IMG/VR virus record: IMGVR_UViG_3300020410_000022
Coordinates: 1-40,780 of that record
Length of the DNA: 40,780 nucleotides
Origin: a virus
Direction: 5' to 3' (one strand)
Both the position numbers and the translations under genes were made by a program. Position 1 is the stretch's first letter. Each line of letters starts with the position of its first letter. Positions 31,458 to 37,937 of this stretch are shown here, in pieces. The notes beneath the pieces were generated by a model that saw nothing but the letters and a program-made list of their open reading frames with translations, was not told where the DNA came from and did not search any database.

Positions 31458-32014
31458 TTCTTAATTCCCCACTGCTCTGCAAACGCCTTCGCCATCCCCG
31501 AAAAAGTCCTAGAACGGTTTTTTCCTCTGTCTTTACTCGGAGGCATCCGGTGGATTTTTGCCTCGCGCCCAGGAACAACGTCAGTCGGCGTCAAAAGAGG
31601 TAGCCCTTTAAGCCACAAGCATGTTGCTTTCGTCTCCCCGTGGCCAAATTGCCAAGGGTGAACAATCTGATCAGGCTTTCGCCACAACGTGCTGATAATG
31701 CTGACCGGGTTTTCCAAAGCAATTCGGGGAATGTCGGCCTTGGCCAACATCATAAAAAATGACACGCCCGATTGCTGCCGCCCGTCTTGGATCTTTTCTT
31801 TGAAATGCCGAGCCCCGCTAACGCTCTGATGGGTGCAGGGAGGATGCGCCACCATCAGATCCCAAGGGTAATCAATTACATCCCTAACGTCGCCTTGATA
31901 GTGAGCCCCGCTGCCTTCGCCCGGAAGCAGGTCGCATGACATCGCATCGTGTCCACAAGCAGAAAACGCATCCCTGACAACACCGCTAAATTCACATGCA
32001 ACCAAAACTTTCAT
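31454..32014 (-). CDS. Short C5-cytosine-type DNA methyltransferase
   Basis: A protein of 186 residues. MKVLVACEFSGVVRDAF is the SAM-binding start, HPPCTHQS (PPC at 58-60) is the catalytic motif IV with the reactive Cys, and ALENP at 99-103 replaces the usual ENV. The end, GMAKAFAEQWG, fits motif X. The target-recognition domain of full-length enzymes is missing, as in other short phage versions. It may methylate phage DNA against host restriction or have drifted to another use. It is translationally coupled to the PD-(D/E)xK gene before it (ATGA). Confidence 0.78.
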   Translation of the reverse strand: MKVLVACEFSGVVRDAFSACGHDAMSCDLLPGEGSGAHYQGDVRDVIDYPWDLMVAHPPCTHQSVSGARHFKEKIQDGRQQSGVSFFMMLAKADIPRIALENPVSIISTLWRKPDQIVHPWQFGHGETKATCLWLKGLPLLTPTDVVPGREAKIHRMPPSKDRGKNRSRTFSGMAKAFAEQWGIKK

Positions 32015-32493
32015 GCGGTCGGGATTCTGAAAAATTTCACCCGCTCAACCGGGCAAAAATAAAACTGCTGGCGAACATCCTCACGCCGGCTGTCCGATCT
32101 CTCCTCAACAAACCAATGCTGGCGCGTCGTATCAAAAACCGTCGCCGCATGCGTTCCTGAGCAAGAGAGAATTATGTGGCACCACGGCTTCGGCTTTGCG
32201 CGGTCCCAGCTATGCCTGGCGCAAACGATAAACTTTTCCCCATACGGCCAGTCAGCGGCAGATGTGAAGTCTACGCTTAACTGCTTCACCTCAACTCGCC
32301 GCTCAATAAACAAGTCGCCGTCGTCGGCATGATCTTCCCACTCGGCGTAACAGGACGCCTTGGTCGTCACCGGGATCTTCACCGCGTGGCCTTTGTCATT
32401 AAGCATGCGTGCAACTTTCCAGACCGCATCGTGACTCTCGTCCAAGCTCTGGATGATTCCTGCAAAATCTCTTTCTGCTGCCGCGCTCTCCAT
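32011..32493 (-). CDS. Probable PD-(D/E)xK nuclease, 160 residues
   Basis: Residues 58-70 read DGDLFIERRVEVK, which fits the nuclease strand pair with Asp60 and Glu68-x-Lys70. It is followed by a beta region (KFIVCARHSWDRAKPKPWCH) and VFDTTRQHWFVEE. I recognise this as a recurrent small phage protein, but enzyme activity has to be shown. It is coupled to the cytosine methyltransferase by ATGA, which resembles a restriction-modification pair or a DNA-processing pair. There is no ribosome site before the ATG at 32493. The hairpin at 32604-32642 separates it from TerS. Confidence 0.6.
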   Translation of the reverse strand: MESAAAERDFAGIIQSLDESHDAVWKVARMLNDKGHAVKIPVTTKASCYAEWEDHADDGDLFIERRVEVKQLSVDFTSAADWPYGEKFIVCARHSWDRAKPKPWCHIILSCSGTHAATVFDTTRQHWFVEERSDSRREDVRQQFYFCPVERVKFFRIPTA

Positions 32494-32603
32494 AATTAAA
32501 TCCCGGCCCAGGTTGGGGAATGAGGATTTTTCCTTGGCGAAATCAATCGCCAGGGAACCTTCTCATGCTTGCTGCAAACCAACCTGAACCGGGAAAATTA
32601 ATC

Positions 32604-32642
32604 GGCGCCCCGGAGGGAGAAGCCAGAACCCTCCGGGACGCC
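32604..32642 (-). terminator. Hairpin terminator between TerS and the nuclease gene
   Basis: On the leftward transcript GGCGTCCCGGAGGG pairs with CCCTCCGGGGCGCC over 14 bp, with one T-G pair at the same stem position as in the hairpin at 22283-22334. GATTAATTTT follows. It lies in the 166-bp gap between TerS (stop at 32660) and the gene starting at 32493, where nothing else is seen. It may end or attenuate the TerS transcript. Confidence 0.7.
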
Positions 32643-32659
32643 TACACCATGCACCATCG

Positions 32660-33214
32660 TCAGACATCGATAACCTTCTCCTCTGCCGCCTTAGCGACAC
32701 TCGCCTTCGCGTCATCAATAGCCTGTCGCGCATCTTCCAGTGTGATCTTCACCTCGTGATTAACAACGGCGCCTTCTCCATGAATGGATCGCTGCTTGTC
32801 CGTCGTTATCCCATAACCGAGGGAAAGATCTTTCACCGAAACCTTATCTAAACTCTCTTCGTCATCTAATATCCGATCCAGCTTCTTCTCCAATGCGTCA
32901 GCCGCCTTTAACTGCAGCTTCGTCGCCTTTAAGCTGCGATGCGTCCGCGTTGATTGAACAATCTCCGCATGACGACGCTTCAATGCCCGGATAGCATCAA
33001 AACTGGTGTTCATCTCCCGGCAGATAGTGCGCTCCGGGATCGCCCGGCAGATCATCGCCAATATCGCACACGCTCGCTCCGGGCTCTTAACCTCAGTGCA
33101 GGTGATCCCCTGCTTCTTGCTCGCCTTGCGAACAAATTCTACCGAGTCAAGGATGGCCTTAGCCAGCTTGTCGTCGTCTTCCGGTGTCCCCGGCGCCAAC
33201 AACTCAGTACTCAT
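32660..33214 (-). CDS. Terminase small subunit (probable)
   Basis: Taking ATG at 33214 (the frame is open from TTG 33220), the product has 184 residues. Residues 40-85 (SPERACAILAMICRAIPERT, then CREMNTSFDAIRALKRRH) form a helix-turn-helix. A long coiled coil follows (KATKLQLKAADALEKKLDRI), then a short acidic C-terminus with DARQAIDDAKASVAKAAEEK. This order (DNA binding, oligomerisation, C-terminal tail for TerL) fits small terminases that select phage DNA. It is the first gene of the late block but is separated from TerL by four genes. No direct family motif is visible, so the call depends on context. Confidence 0.65.
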   Translation of the reverse strand: MSTELLAPGTPEDDDKLAKAILDSVEFVRKASKKQGITCTEVKSPERACAILAMICRAIPERTICREMNTSFDAIRALKRRHAEIVQSTRTHRSLKATKLQLKAADALEKKLDRILDDEESLDKVSVKDLSLGYGITTDKQRSIHGEGAVVNHEVKITLEDARQAIDDAKASVAKAAEEKVIDV

Positions 33215-33272
33215 CACCAATCAATTCTTTGGCGACTTTCGCGCCGTGAAAACAATTTTCTGTCAGAATAAT

Positions 33273-34271
33273 TCACTTGCCAAAATCAACCTCTCGCCAG
33301 TTAGCAGTCACTCGCGCAACTCCCCAACGCAACCCAATCCGGCCCGAGCTTGTCACCAACACCGCATGGTCACTCAACCGCTGCCCCCACCAGCCAGATC
33401 GCTCGTTAATCGTCAGCCATTCGCCCTCTTCAATAACTTCCGTCGTGTAGACCACCTTGGATCCTGCAGCCAACCAGGAGATCTCAAAAACAGGACTGCC
33501 CCAGGTGTTCTGAGCCAGGCCAACGTCAACGTCAGGAGCAGGTGGAGCAAACGTTCGCTCCGGAATAATCACCTTGCTCCGGCGAAGCTGTCGAGGAGGA
33601 CGCAATACAATGCGACCGCCAGAACCCACCGTCTGGATAATCACCGCCGAGCCCAACTCCACATGCCCAAAGTCAGCAGAGTTTCCGCCCACCTTCCGCC
33701 AGCCATAATCCGTCAAATAGTAGCGGCCATACTCGCCGTCACGGTAGATCCAAACAAAGTCGCCAGCCCCAAAACCTGGGCTCTCAGCCAAACCAGAACC
33801 CAACAAACTCACCGGAGCCGGGAAGCCCCGGTTCAGCACGTTAAAGCCAGGAGAAACGTCATGGGCAATCGAGCCCCTCCTCACAAAACCGCCAAAAAAT
33901 AATAACCAGTCGCTCTCACGGCTGCTCTGAATAAAAAACCCGCTCCCCGCCGGTAAACGATACCGAGACTGATCCTCGTCCCCGTAACCATACCCGCGCC
34001 AGCCACCGTCATAATAAAAACGCCTCCAGCGTAGGCCGTCCTTAACCCAGACCACATCCTCAACCAACAAACCAGCCTCGTTGCTGTCTCCAAGCAGCCG
34101 GCCCAGCGTCCGATCCAATACTCCGCCAGGTCGCTCAGTCACGTTCGCCGCCACCGCCGTCGCCGTGCCTCCTTCAATCAACTCCGTGTGGAACCCAAAT
34201 AACGGAGCCTCACCCGCCCTCGCTACAAACAAGAACAGAAACAACACGCCCAGCAGTAAGACATATCTCAA
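33273..34271 (-). CDS. Secreted protein resembling verrucomicrobial surface proteins
   Basis: A protein of 332 residues starting at TTG 34271. MRYVLLLGVLFLFLFVARA is a signal peptide, probably cut before GEA. The rest is beta-rich with aromatic repeats: WVKDGLRWRRFYYDGGWRGY, LPAGSGFFIQ, then WIYRDGEYGRYYLTDYGWRK and GSAVIIQ. Repeats of the type GDxVWIYxxGxYxxYYxxxxGW and AGSxFFI are frequent in exported proteins of Verrucomicrobiota. It is not a virion gene by type and may be a lysogenic conversion factor that changes the cell surface, for example to exclude other phages. That role is inferred. Confidence 0.65.
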   Translation of the reverse strand: MRYVLLLGVLFLFLFVARAGEAPLFGFHTELIEGGTATAVAANVTERPGGVLDRTLGRLLGDSNEAGLLVEDVVWVKDGLRWRRFYYDGGWRGYGYGDEDQSRYRLPAGSGFFIQSSRESDWLLFFGGFVRRGSIAHDVSPGFNVLNRGFPAPVSLLGSGLAESPGFGAGDFVWIYRDGEYGRYYLTDYGWRKVGGNSADFGHVELGSAVIIQTVGSGGRIVLRPPRQLRRSKVIIPERTFAPPAPDVDVGLAQNTWGSPVFEISWLAAGSKVVYTTEVIEEGEWLTINERSGWWGQRLSDHAVLVTSSGRIGLRWGVARVTANWREVDFGK

Positions 34272-34330
34272 AATTCGCCCCCATACCCTACCGCAACATG
34301 TCCGTCAGACCCTTCGTCGCACAATACCCT

Positions 34331-34612
34331 ATGGCTAATACCAAACTCTTTATCACCCTGGCAGCTCAAGCAGCCGCTATCGTCTGGTGGGCGTCAAACC
34401 TCTCCTCCCAAGTGCAACATAATGACTTCCAAATCCAGATGATGGCCAAGGATGTTGAAAAGCACGCAGTGTTCGTCAGGGACTGGCCAGTCGGAAAACT
34501 AGGCGCTCTCCCAGATGATGTCCGCCAAAACCTCCACATCCAAGGCATCCAAAAAGAGGTTGAGAAGCTTACAGAGAAAATAGATACCCTCAAAGCCGCC
34601 AACGCTGAGTAA
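34331..34612 (+). CDS. Membrane-anchored coiled-coil protein, 93 residues
   Basis: From ATG 34331 the product begins MANTKLFITLAAQAAAIVWW, a single membrane helix (residues 5-23), then a charged, helical outer part (HIQGIQKEVEKLTEKIDTLK). An ATG at 34298 would add 11 residues before the membrane segment. This plan suits an inner-membrane spanin, a holin-like protein or a superinfection-exclusion protein. It stands away from the lysis block and runs opposite to its neighbours, so exclusion or lysis timing are both possible. No family is identified. Confidence 0.55.
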   Translation: MANTKLFITLAAQAAAIVWWASNLSSQVQHNDFQIQMMAKDVEKHAVFVRDWPVGKLGALPDDVRQNLHIQGIQKEVEKLTEKIDTLKAANAE

Positions 34613-34641
34613 GATCGACATGTCCGCAGAACGTGTCGATC
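34613..34641. terminator. Inverted repeat between converging genes
   Basis: GATCGACA (34613-34620) and TGTCGATC (34634-34641) are perfect 8-bp inverted repeats directly after the membrane-protein stop and just before the end of the HNH gene on the other strand. They can serve as a two-way terminator, though no long T-run follows. Confidence 0.5.
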
Positions 34642-34653
34642 CAAGCGACATAT

Positions 34654-35124
34654 TTAGACTCGTCTCTCAGGTAGCCAACCCCATCCCCGGCGACGACGAA
34701 TATCACTCGCCGCCGAAATGCTAACGCCATACTTCTCAGCCAATCGAGACAACTCCCCGCGCCGACTCGCAGATCGGATCTCGTAAACCTGCTCCTCCGT
34801 CAGCTTCGCCATCCCATTCCCAGAGCCTCGGTTAGCCTTAGTCGCTCGCCCCTTCTCCACCATGTCCCGCATGTTGTCAGACGGCGTCCCCAAAAATAAA
34901 TGGTCAGGACGAACACATCGCCGGTTGTCGCAGCGATGACACACACACGCCCCAGGAGGAACCTCCCCGTGCGCCAGCATCCAGGAAACCCGGTGAGCGC
35001 CCACCACCTTCCCCTCGTAGTAAAATGGAGCGTAGCCAGATCCACGCTCACCAGATAATCCCACAAACTCCCAGCAGCCGTCAGACGCCGGATCCTTCTT
35101 AACCTTCGCCCAGAACCTCTCCAC
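34654..35124 (-). CDS. HNH homing endonuclease with C-terminal helix-turn-helix
   Basis: A protein of 156 residues. The core reads [39 protein letters not shown] and SDNMRDM, with the catalytic His in AHR, the Asn in DNRRC and a closing His in PDH. The cysteines bind the structural zinc. Residues 108-150 ([40 protein letters not shown]) are a DNA-reading helix-turn-helix as in many phage free-standing endonucleases. It probably spreads its own gene by cutting related phage DNA. It lies alone on the minus strand, which fits mobility. Confidence 0.88.
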   Translation of the reverse strand: MERFWAKVKKDPASDGCWEFVGLSGERGSGYAPFYYEGKVVGAHRVSWMLAHGEVPPGACVCHRCDNRRCVRPDHLFLGTPSDNMRDMVEKGRATKANRGSGNGMAKLTEEQVYEIRSASRRGELSRLAEKYGVSISAASDIRRRRGWGWLPERRV

Positions 35125-35236
35125 CCTCCCACCTCAACCGACGCTGTCCAAACCCAGCTTACCCCAGTCACTCGCGCTGATGACCGGGGAAACGATAAAA
35201 CTAGGGGTAGAGGCGTAAAAGTCGCCAGCAACTACC

Positions 35237-35249
35237 GGACAGACTGTCC
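35237..35249. promoter_or_regulatory. Inverted repeat upstream of the third winged-helix gene
   Basis: GGACA-GAC-TGTCC is a perfect inverted repeat 55 bp before the winged-helix start, in the 179-bp divergent gap between that gene and the HNH gene. It could be an operator. No clear promoter hexamers were found. Confidence 0.4.
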
Positions 35250-35303
35250 ACGTAATAGGAATCTTTTACTCGCTGCAACGCACTCGCTGCGTATGGTGGA
35301 GAA

Positions 35304-35540
35304 ATGGAACAAGCGGTTGAGGAGAACAAACTGGTCGATGCACGGAGATGCATTGACGCGATCTTTCACAAAGGCTCAGGCCCCGGCCTACGCACTTGGC
35401 TCACCTGGAAAGCAAAGGGCGTCATCCCCTTCGTCAAAGTCGGGCGCCGGGTATTCTACAACGTCGAGGAGTGCAAAAAGGCCATAAACAAGTTCAGCCG
35501 CCAAAACACGCCGGCTCCCCTTAAAGGCGACCAAGCGTAA
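35304..35540 (+). CDS. Excisionase-like winged-helix protein, 78 residues
   Basis: Residues 15-63 (CIDAIFHKGSGPGLRTWLTW, then GVIPFVKVGRRVFYNVEECK) have the helix-turn-helix and wing pattern of Xis/MerR-like small proteins. GGAGAA just before ATG is a fair ribosome site. It is one of three such proteins in the window. It is not beside an integrase, so it may be a transcription regulator of the rightward genes. The target may be the inverted repeat at 35237-35249 or the repeats downstream at 35551-35595. Confidence 0.65.
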   Translation: MEQAVEENKLVDARRCIDAIFHKGSGPGLRTWLTWKAKGVIPFVKVGRRVFYNVEECKKAINKFSRQNTPAPLKGDQA

Positions 35541-35550
35541 GCCTGAGCCA

Positions 35551-35595
35551 GCTTGAAGCATTTGCTTGAGCGTCTGCTTGAGCGTTTGCTTAAAC
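35551..35595 (+). repeat. 12-bp tandem repeats (GCTTGAGCGTYT)
   Basis: Copies begin at 35551 (GCTTGAAGCATT, one base longer spacing), 35564, 35576 and 35588 (GCTTAAAC, partial). A 12-bp period is near one helical turn, so a protein could bind along one face, as with iterons. They directly follow the winged-helix gene. Confidence 0.6.
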
Positions 35596-35739
35596 ACGGC
35601 CCGGTTGCAGGATTTTTTCAGAGGGTGGGGGACCGGTTTTTCGGTGGGGTGCCGAGCCTGGCTTACCCCCCTCCCCCCCTATAACTTCACACAACAGCGG
35701 TAATACGGATTCCAAGTCAGAACACGCTAGTGCTTAGGA

Positions 35740-35785
35740 ACTTAGGGCCATATGGGGCAAAAGCTTGCCTCGTAACTCCCTAAGT
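35740..35785 (+). ncRNA. Possible structured RNA or cruciform element
   Basis: ACTTAGGG (35740-35747) pairs perfectly with CCCTAAGT (35778-35785). Inside, the palindrome CCATATGG and the stem GGCAA-AAGC-TTGCC allow a branched fold of 46 bases. No tRNA arms or known RNA class can be assigned. It might be DNA-level structure and not RNA. Confidence 0.35.
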
Positions 35786-36040
35786 ATCAATGCTTCAATA
35801 ACGCAAACTAGTCGCATTCAGTGTAATGGAGCGGGAACCAGGGCCTGAAACACAAGATGTAGTGTCCGGGAGCCTGTAGTTACAATGTTGTTGCATAATC
35901 TTTCGCACAGACCGCAACCGGTCCAAATCTCCCCTTCTCGCCCTGCTTGGCGATCTGAGACCCGGTGACATTCCCCTACTCTCCGGGGCTCTCCTGAGAG
36001 GATCTGGAGGCTTTCTGACACTGTTTGCGACAATACCTTT

Positions 36041-36352
36041 GTGACTCGGTATGCCAAGCGGACGGACGAGAATCACAAGGCTGTAGTGGATGAGCTACGA
36101 GCGGCCTTGCCGGAGGCTACTGTGTTTGACGCTAGCGGTGCTGGTCGAGGCTTCCCGGACCTAGTGGTGGGCTGGCGTGGGCGCAACTACCTATTTGAGA
36201 TCAAGAATGGTAGCCAGGTTCCGAGCCGTAGGAGGCTGACAGCGGCTCAGGTGGGGATGCACGGCAACTGGCAGGGGCAGGTGGCTATCGTTCACAGCGC
36301 GGCTGAGATCTTGGCTGCAATGGCTCGGGATCAGGCTGGAGAGAAGGAGTGA
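36041..36352 (+). CDS. VRR-NUC-type nuclease
   Basis: A 103-residue protein starting at GTG 36041. It shows the PD-(D/E)xK core as GFPD at 37-40 and FEIK at 52-55, with a strand between (LVVGWRGRNYLFEIK), followed by LTAAQVGMHGNWQGQVAIVH. This is the VRR-NUC pattern of short phage nucleases, some of which cut branched or flap DNA. Its likely task is to process recombination or replication intermediates together with the RecT-like system. It starts a three-gene rightward unit with AAGGAG before the next start. Confidence 0.82.
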   Translation: MTRYAKRTDENHKAVVDELRAALPEATVFDASGAGRGFPDLVVGWRGRNYLFEIKNGSQVPSRRRLTAAQVGMHGNWQGQVAIVHSAAEILAAMARDQAGEKE

Positions 36353-36354
36353 CT

Positions 36355-36537
36355 ATGGAGAAGACAGAGAACCTGGTAAATGTGGGCCGCTACATGGCGG
36401 CGATACGGCGCCGAGCCCGGCTGGTGGTATTATCTGAGCAGCTACGGGAGCTGCAGGATGAGCTGGCCAAGACTGGTGGCCTTGAGGAGGAGGTGGAGCG
36501 GGTCCGGGGGATGCGGGAGCTAGTGAGGGATCTATGA
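36355..36537 (+). CDS. Coiled-coil protein, 60 residues
   Basis: It begins MEKTENLVNVGRYMAAIRRR. AAGGAG sits six bases before ATG 36355, which is preferred over GTG 36349. The rest (LRELQDELAKTGGLEEEVER) is a strong coiled coil. The stop overlaps the next start as ATGA. No family is recognised. It may pair with the 26-residue membrane peptide that follows. Confidence 0.6.
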   Translation: MEKTENLVNVGRYMAAIRRRARLVVLSEQLRELQDELAKTGGLEEEVERVRGMRELVRDL

Positions 36538-36614
36538 CCGGGTTGGAGGTGATGGGCGTGCTGTCCTTGACGCTATTGATCCTTCTGATCTGGCTGGACT
36601 TCTCTTTCCGCTAG
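36534..36614 (+). CDS. 26-residue single-span membrane peptide
   Basis: ATG 36534 overlaps the previous stop (ATGA). The peptide has the hydrophobic core VMGVLSLTLLILLIWLDF and ends Ser-Phe-Arg. One membrane helix fills nearly the whole chain, as in other phage micropeptides that influence membranes or lysis timing. The coupling and the unbroken hydrophobic run support translation. The last four bases overlap the end of the SSB-like gene on the other strand. Confidence 0.55.
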   Translation: MTGLEVMGVLSLTLLILLIWLDFSFR

Positions 36615-36988
36615 AATGGGATCTCGTCCAGCTCTTCTTTGTTGGCCGTCTGGGTATCGGTGCTGCTGGGCGACTCCCGGAGTATCTGGTTAAGGTGTTG
36701 GTCTGCCTGACTCTGGTCATAATCTTTCGTGAGCTTCCAGGCGATGAGGTCGTTGAAGTATTTACCGTTATATTCTCGGCCTTTGATATTGAAGTAGGCG
36801 GTGACTAGATCTTCAGTCTGCATCCCGTTGGTGAGGCTGGTCTGGTCTTTGAGCAGGGACAGGCTGATGAGCTGTGGGTATTTGTCGTCATGGGTTTCTA
36901 TGACGATCTCTCTCTTGGTGAATCCTGATGGGAAGGTTTGGATGTCTCCGATAACTTTAAGCGTTCCACCGATCTTGAATGAACTCAT
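36611..36988 (-). CDS. Single-strand DNA-binding-like protein (DUF3127-like)
   Basis: A protein of 125 residues. The OB-fold pattern reads FKIGGTLKVIGDIQTFPSGF, then TKREIVIETHDDKYPQLIS, and TAYFNIKGREYNGKYFNDL followed by IAWKL. These are the features of the DUF3127 proteins found in Bacteroidota and Verrucomicrobiota. It ends in ELDEIPF, an acidic tip closing in Pro-Phe like that of bacterial SSB, which docks repair and replication partners. It would coat single strands made by the phage nuclease and hand them to the RecT-like protein. It is transcribed alone, leftward. Confidence 0.8.
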   Translation of the reverse strand: MSSFKIGGTLKVIGDIQTFPSGFTKREIVIETHDDKYPQLISLSLLKDQTSLTNGMQTEDLVTAYFNIKGREYNGKYFNDLIAWKLTKDYDQSQADQHLNQILRESPSSTDTQTANKEELDEIPF

Positions 36989-37314
36989 GGGTTATAACGG
37001 TAGCGCCTGGGTTTTGGATGTGGGGGACACGATGATATTAGCGCGAGGTCTCAAGTGTATTGAACAAGACTGAAGTGTTCTGTTAGGTAGTGAACGGTCT
37101 ATGACTTAGCCTTGCCTAAGATTTGCTTGGTTGTTCAGTCTGGACAGAGTTGTTACCCTTGTTCGGAGAGACAGGAACAGCGGTGGATTGGTTGTTAGAG
37201 CGGTTGATAGCAAGCGGAGCGGGAAGGCTGATCGGCTTACCGTTCGTCCTGCGTCCTCACTAGCAGCGCATCACTGCGTGCTGCTCGCTGGTGGTAAGAG
37301 TGGATGAATTAATT
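36989..37314. other. Gene-free stretch with hairpins before the lysis genes
   Basis: No convincing gene is seen; a 28-codon frame on the plus strand at its left end has no support. CTTAG-CCTTGC-CTAAG is a small inverted repeat near 37098-37113. AGCAGC (37262-37267) pairs with GCTGCT (37280-37285), extended by GCA/TGC with a two-base bulge, just before the next gene. It probably holds the promoters of both the SSB-like gene and the rightward late genes, but no hexamers are clear. Confidence 0.5.
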
Positions 37315-37572
37315 ATGACTACATGGATTGTTGATTGGGGTCCGGAGTGTAACGGGTCGCGGTATGCGCTGTTGCAAGCGGAGAGTTACAAGGAGGCTGG
37401 TCTGTTGGTGGACCAAGTGGGGTACACAAAGGGTCTCACGGTTGTACCGTTAATACTGAGCGACGAGGATGACACGCCCTACCTGGAGATAGCAGCGCCG
37501 GCGGAGGTGTATAGCGGGAGGACGTTAGCGGAGACGGTGGCTTACTCGGTAGAGGCGTCGGAGGAGATCTGA
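37315..37572 (+). CDS. Hypothetical protein, 85 residues
   Basis: From ATG 37315 the product begins MTTWIVDWGPECNGSRYALL and shows an alpha-beta pattern with AESYKEAGLLVDQVGYTKGL and VPLILSDEDDTPYLEIAAPA. It is acidic. Another ATG at 37291 is in frame but less likely. No ribosome site is clear. It is the first gene of the rightward late unit, upstream of the lipoprotein and holin. No family is recognised. Confidence 0.6.
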   Translation: MTTWIVDWGPECNGSRYALLQAESYKEAGLLVDQVGYTKGLTVVPLILSDEDDTPYLEIAAPAEVYSGRTLAETVAYSVEASEEI

Positions 37573-37590
37573 CGGACAGCCCGTGATTAG

Positions 37591-37740
37591 ATGTCCGGGA
37601 TGAAAAGACTGATCGTTTGGGGATCGCTGGTGGTGGCTACCGGCTTGATCCTGGCAATGACAAGCTGCGCTGGCCTGAAGGTGAGCGTGGAGACAGAACT
37701 TGATGCGAATACTGGTGGGCTTCTCAACCTCCTGCAGTGA
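37591..37740 (+). CDS. Small lipoprotein, possible outer spanin
   Basis: A product of 49 residues. MSGMKRLIVWGSLVVATGLI is a signal segment ending in the lipobox AMTSC, so the Cys should be lipidated. The mature part is only about 24 residues (CAGLKVSVETELDANTGGLL). A short lipoprotein beside a holin is the usual form of an outer-membrane spanin, which joins the membranes at the last step of lysis in Gram-negative hosts. The next start overlaps its stop (TGATG). The inner partner might be the membrane coiled-coil protein at 38329. Confidence 0.65.
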   Translation: MSGMKRLIVWGSLVVATGLILAMTSCAGLKVSVETELDANTGGLLNLLQ

Positions 37741-37937
37741 TGGCGAAGAAACCTCTCAAGAGTAAGACCATCTGGCTTGGCCTGGTCACCTCAGTGGTCT
37801 CGGTCGTGGCGGCTAAGTTCCCGGAGCTGTCGGCCTTCATTGACGACAACTGGAACGTGATAGGAGCGATCCTTGGAGGACTGATAATTGTCCTGCGAGG
37901 GTTAACCGGGAAGCCTCTCTCGTTGAGCGGGAGCTAG
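37740..37937 (+). CDS. Holin
   Basis: A product of 65 residues. The basic N-terminus MAKKPLKSKT is followed by a membrane helix, IWLGLVTSVVSVVAAKF, then FIDDNWN and a second helix, VIGAILGGLIIVLRGLTG. Two spans and the ending LRGLTGKP are typical of small phage holins. It would make holes in the inner membrane at a set time so that the endolysin at 38540 can reach the wall. It is coupled to the lipoprotein gene by TGATG. Confidence 0.75.
   Translation: MAKKPLKSKTIWLGLVTSVVSVVAAKFPELSAFIDDNWNVIGAILGGLIIVLRGLTGKPLSLSGS

Larger units (their letters stand above)
35541..36040. other. 500-bp gene-free region with repeats and a foldable element
   Basis: No convincing gene is seen. From left to right it holds about four 12-bp tandem repeats (35551-35595), a G-rich stretch GGGTGGGGG (35623-35631), a C6-T-C7 tract (35666-35679), and an 8-bp perfect stem ACTTAGGG/CCCTAAGT enclosing a second hairpin (35740-35785). 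It is the longest gene-free stretch in the genome. Position between an accessory region and the rightward genes, plus these repeats, makes it a candidate origin, packaging site or regulatory RNA locus. Confidence 0.6.

Noticed and set aside
6604-33265. A 15-mer, ATTCTGACAGAAAAT, occurs after the integrase stop and, on the other strand, before the TerS gene.
   Set aside because: A single 15-base match is about what chance gives in a genome of this size when both strands are compared, and the flanks differ.
35795-36076. Two overlapping minus-strand frames in the non-coding region.
   Set aside because: They have Arg/Ser/Pro-rich composition, no ribosome site, and overlap each other and the start of the nuclease gene.
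36801-37073. Plus-strand frame opposite and past the SSB-like gene start.
   Set aside because: Most of it is antisense to a conserved OB-fold gene; the remaining 28 codons have no support.
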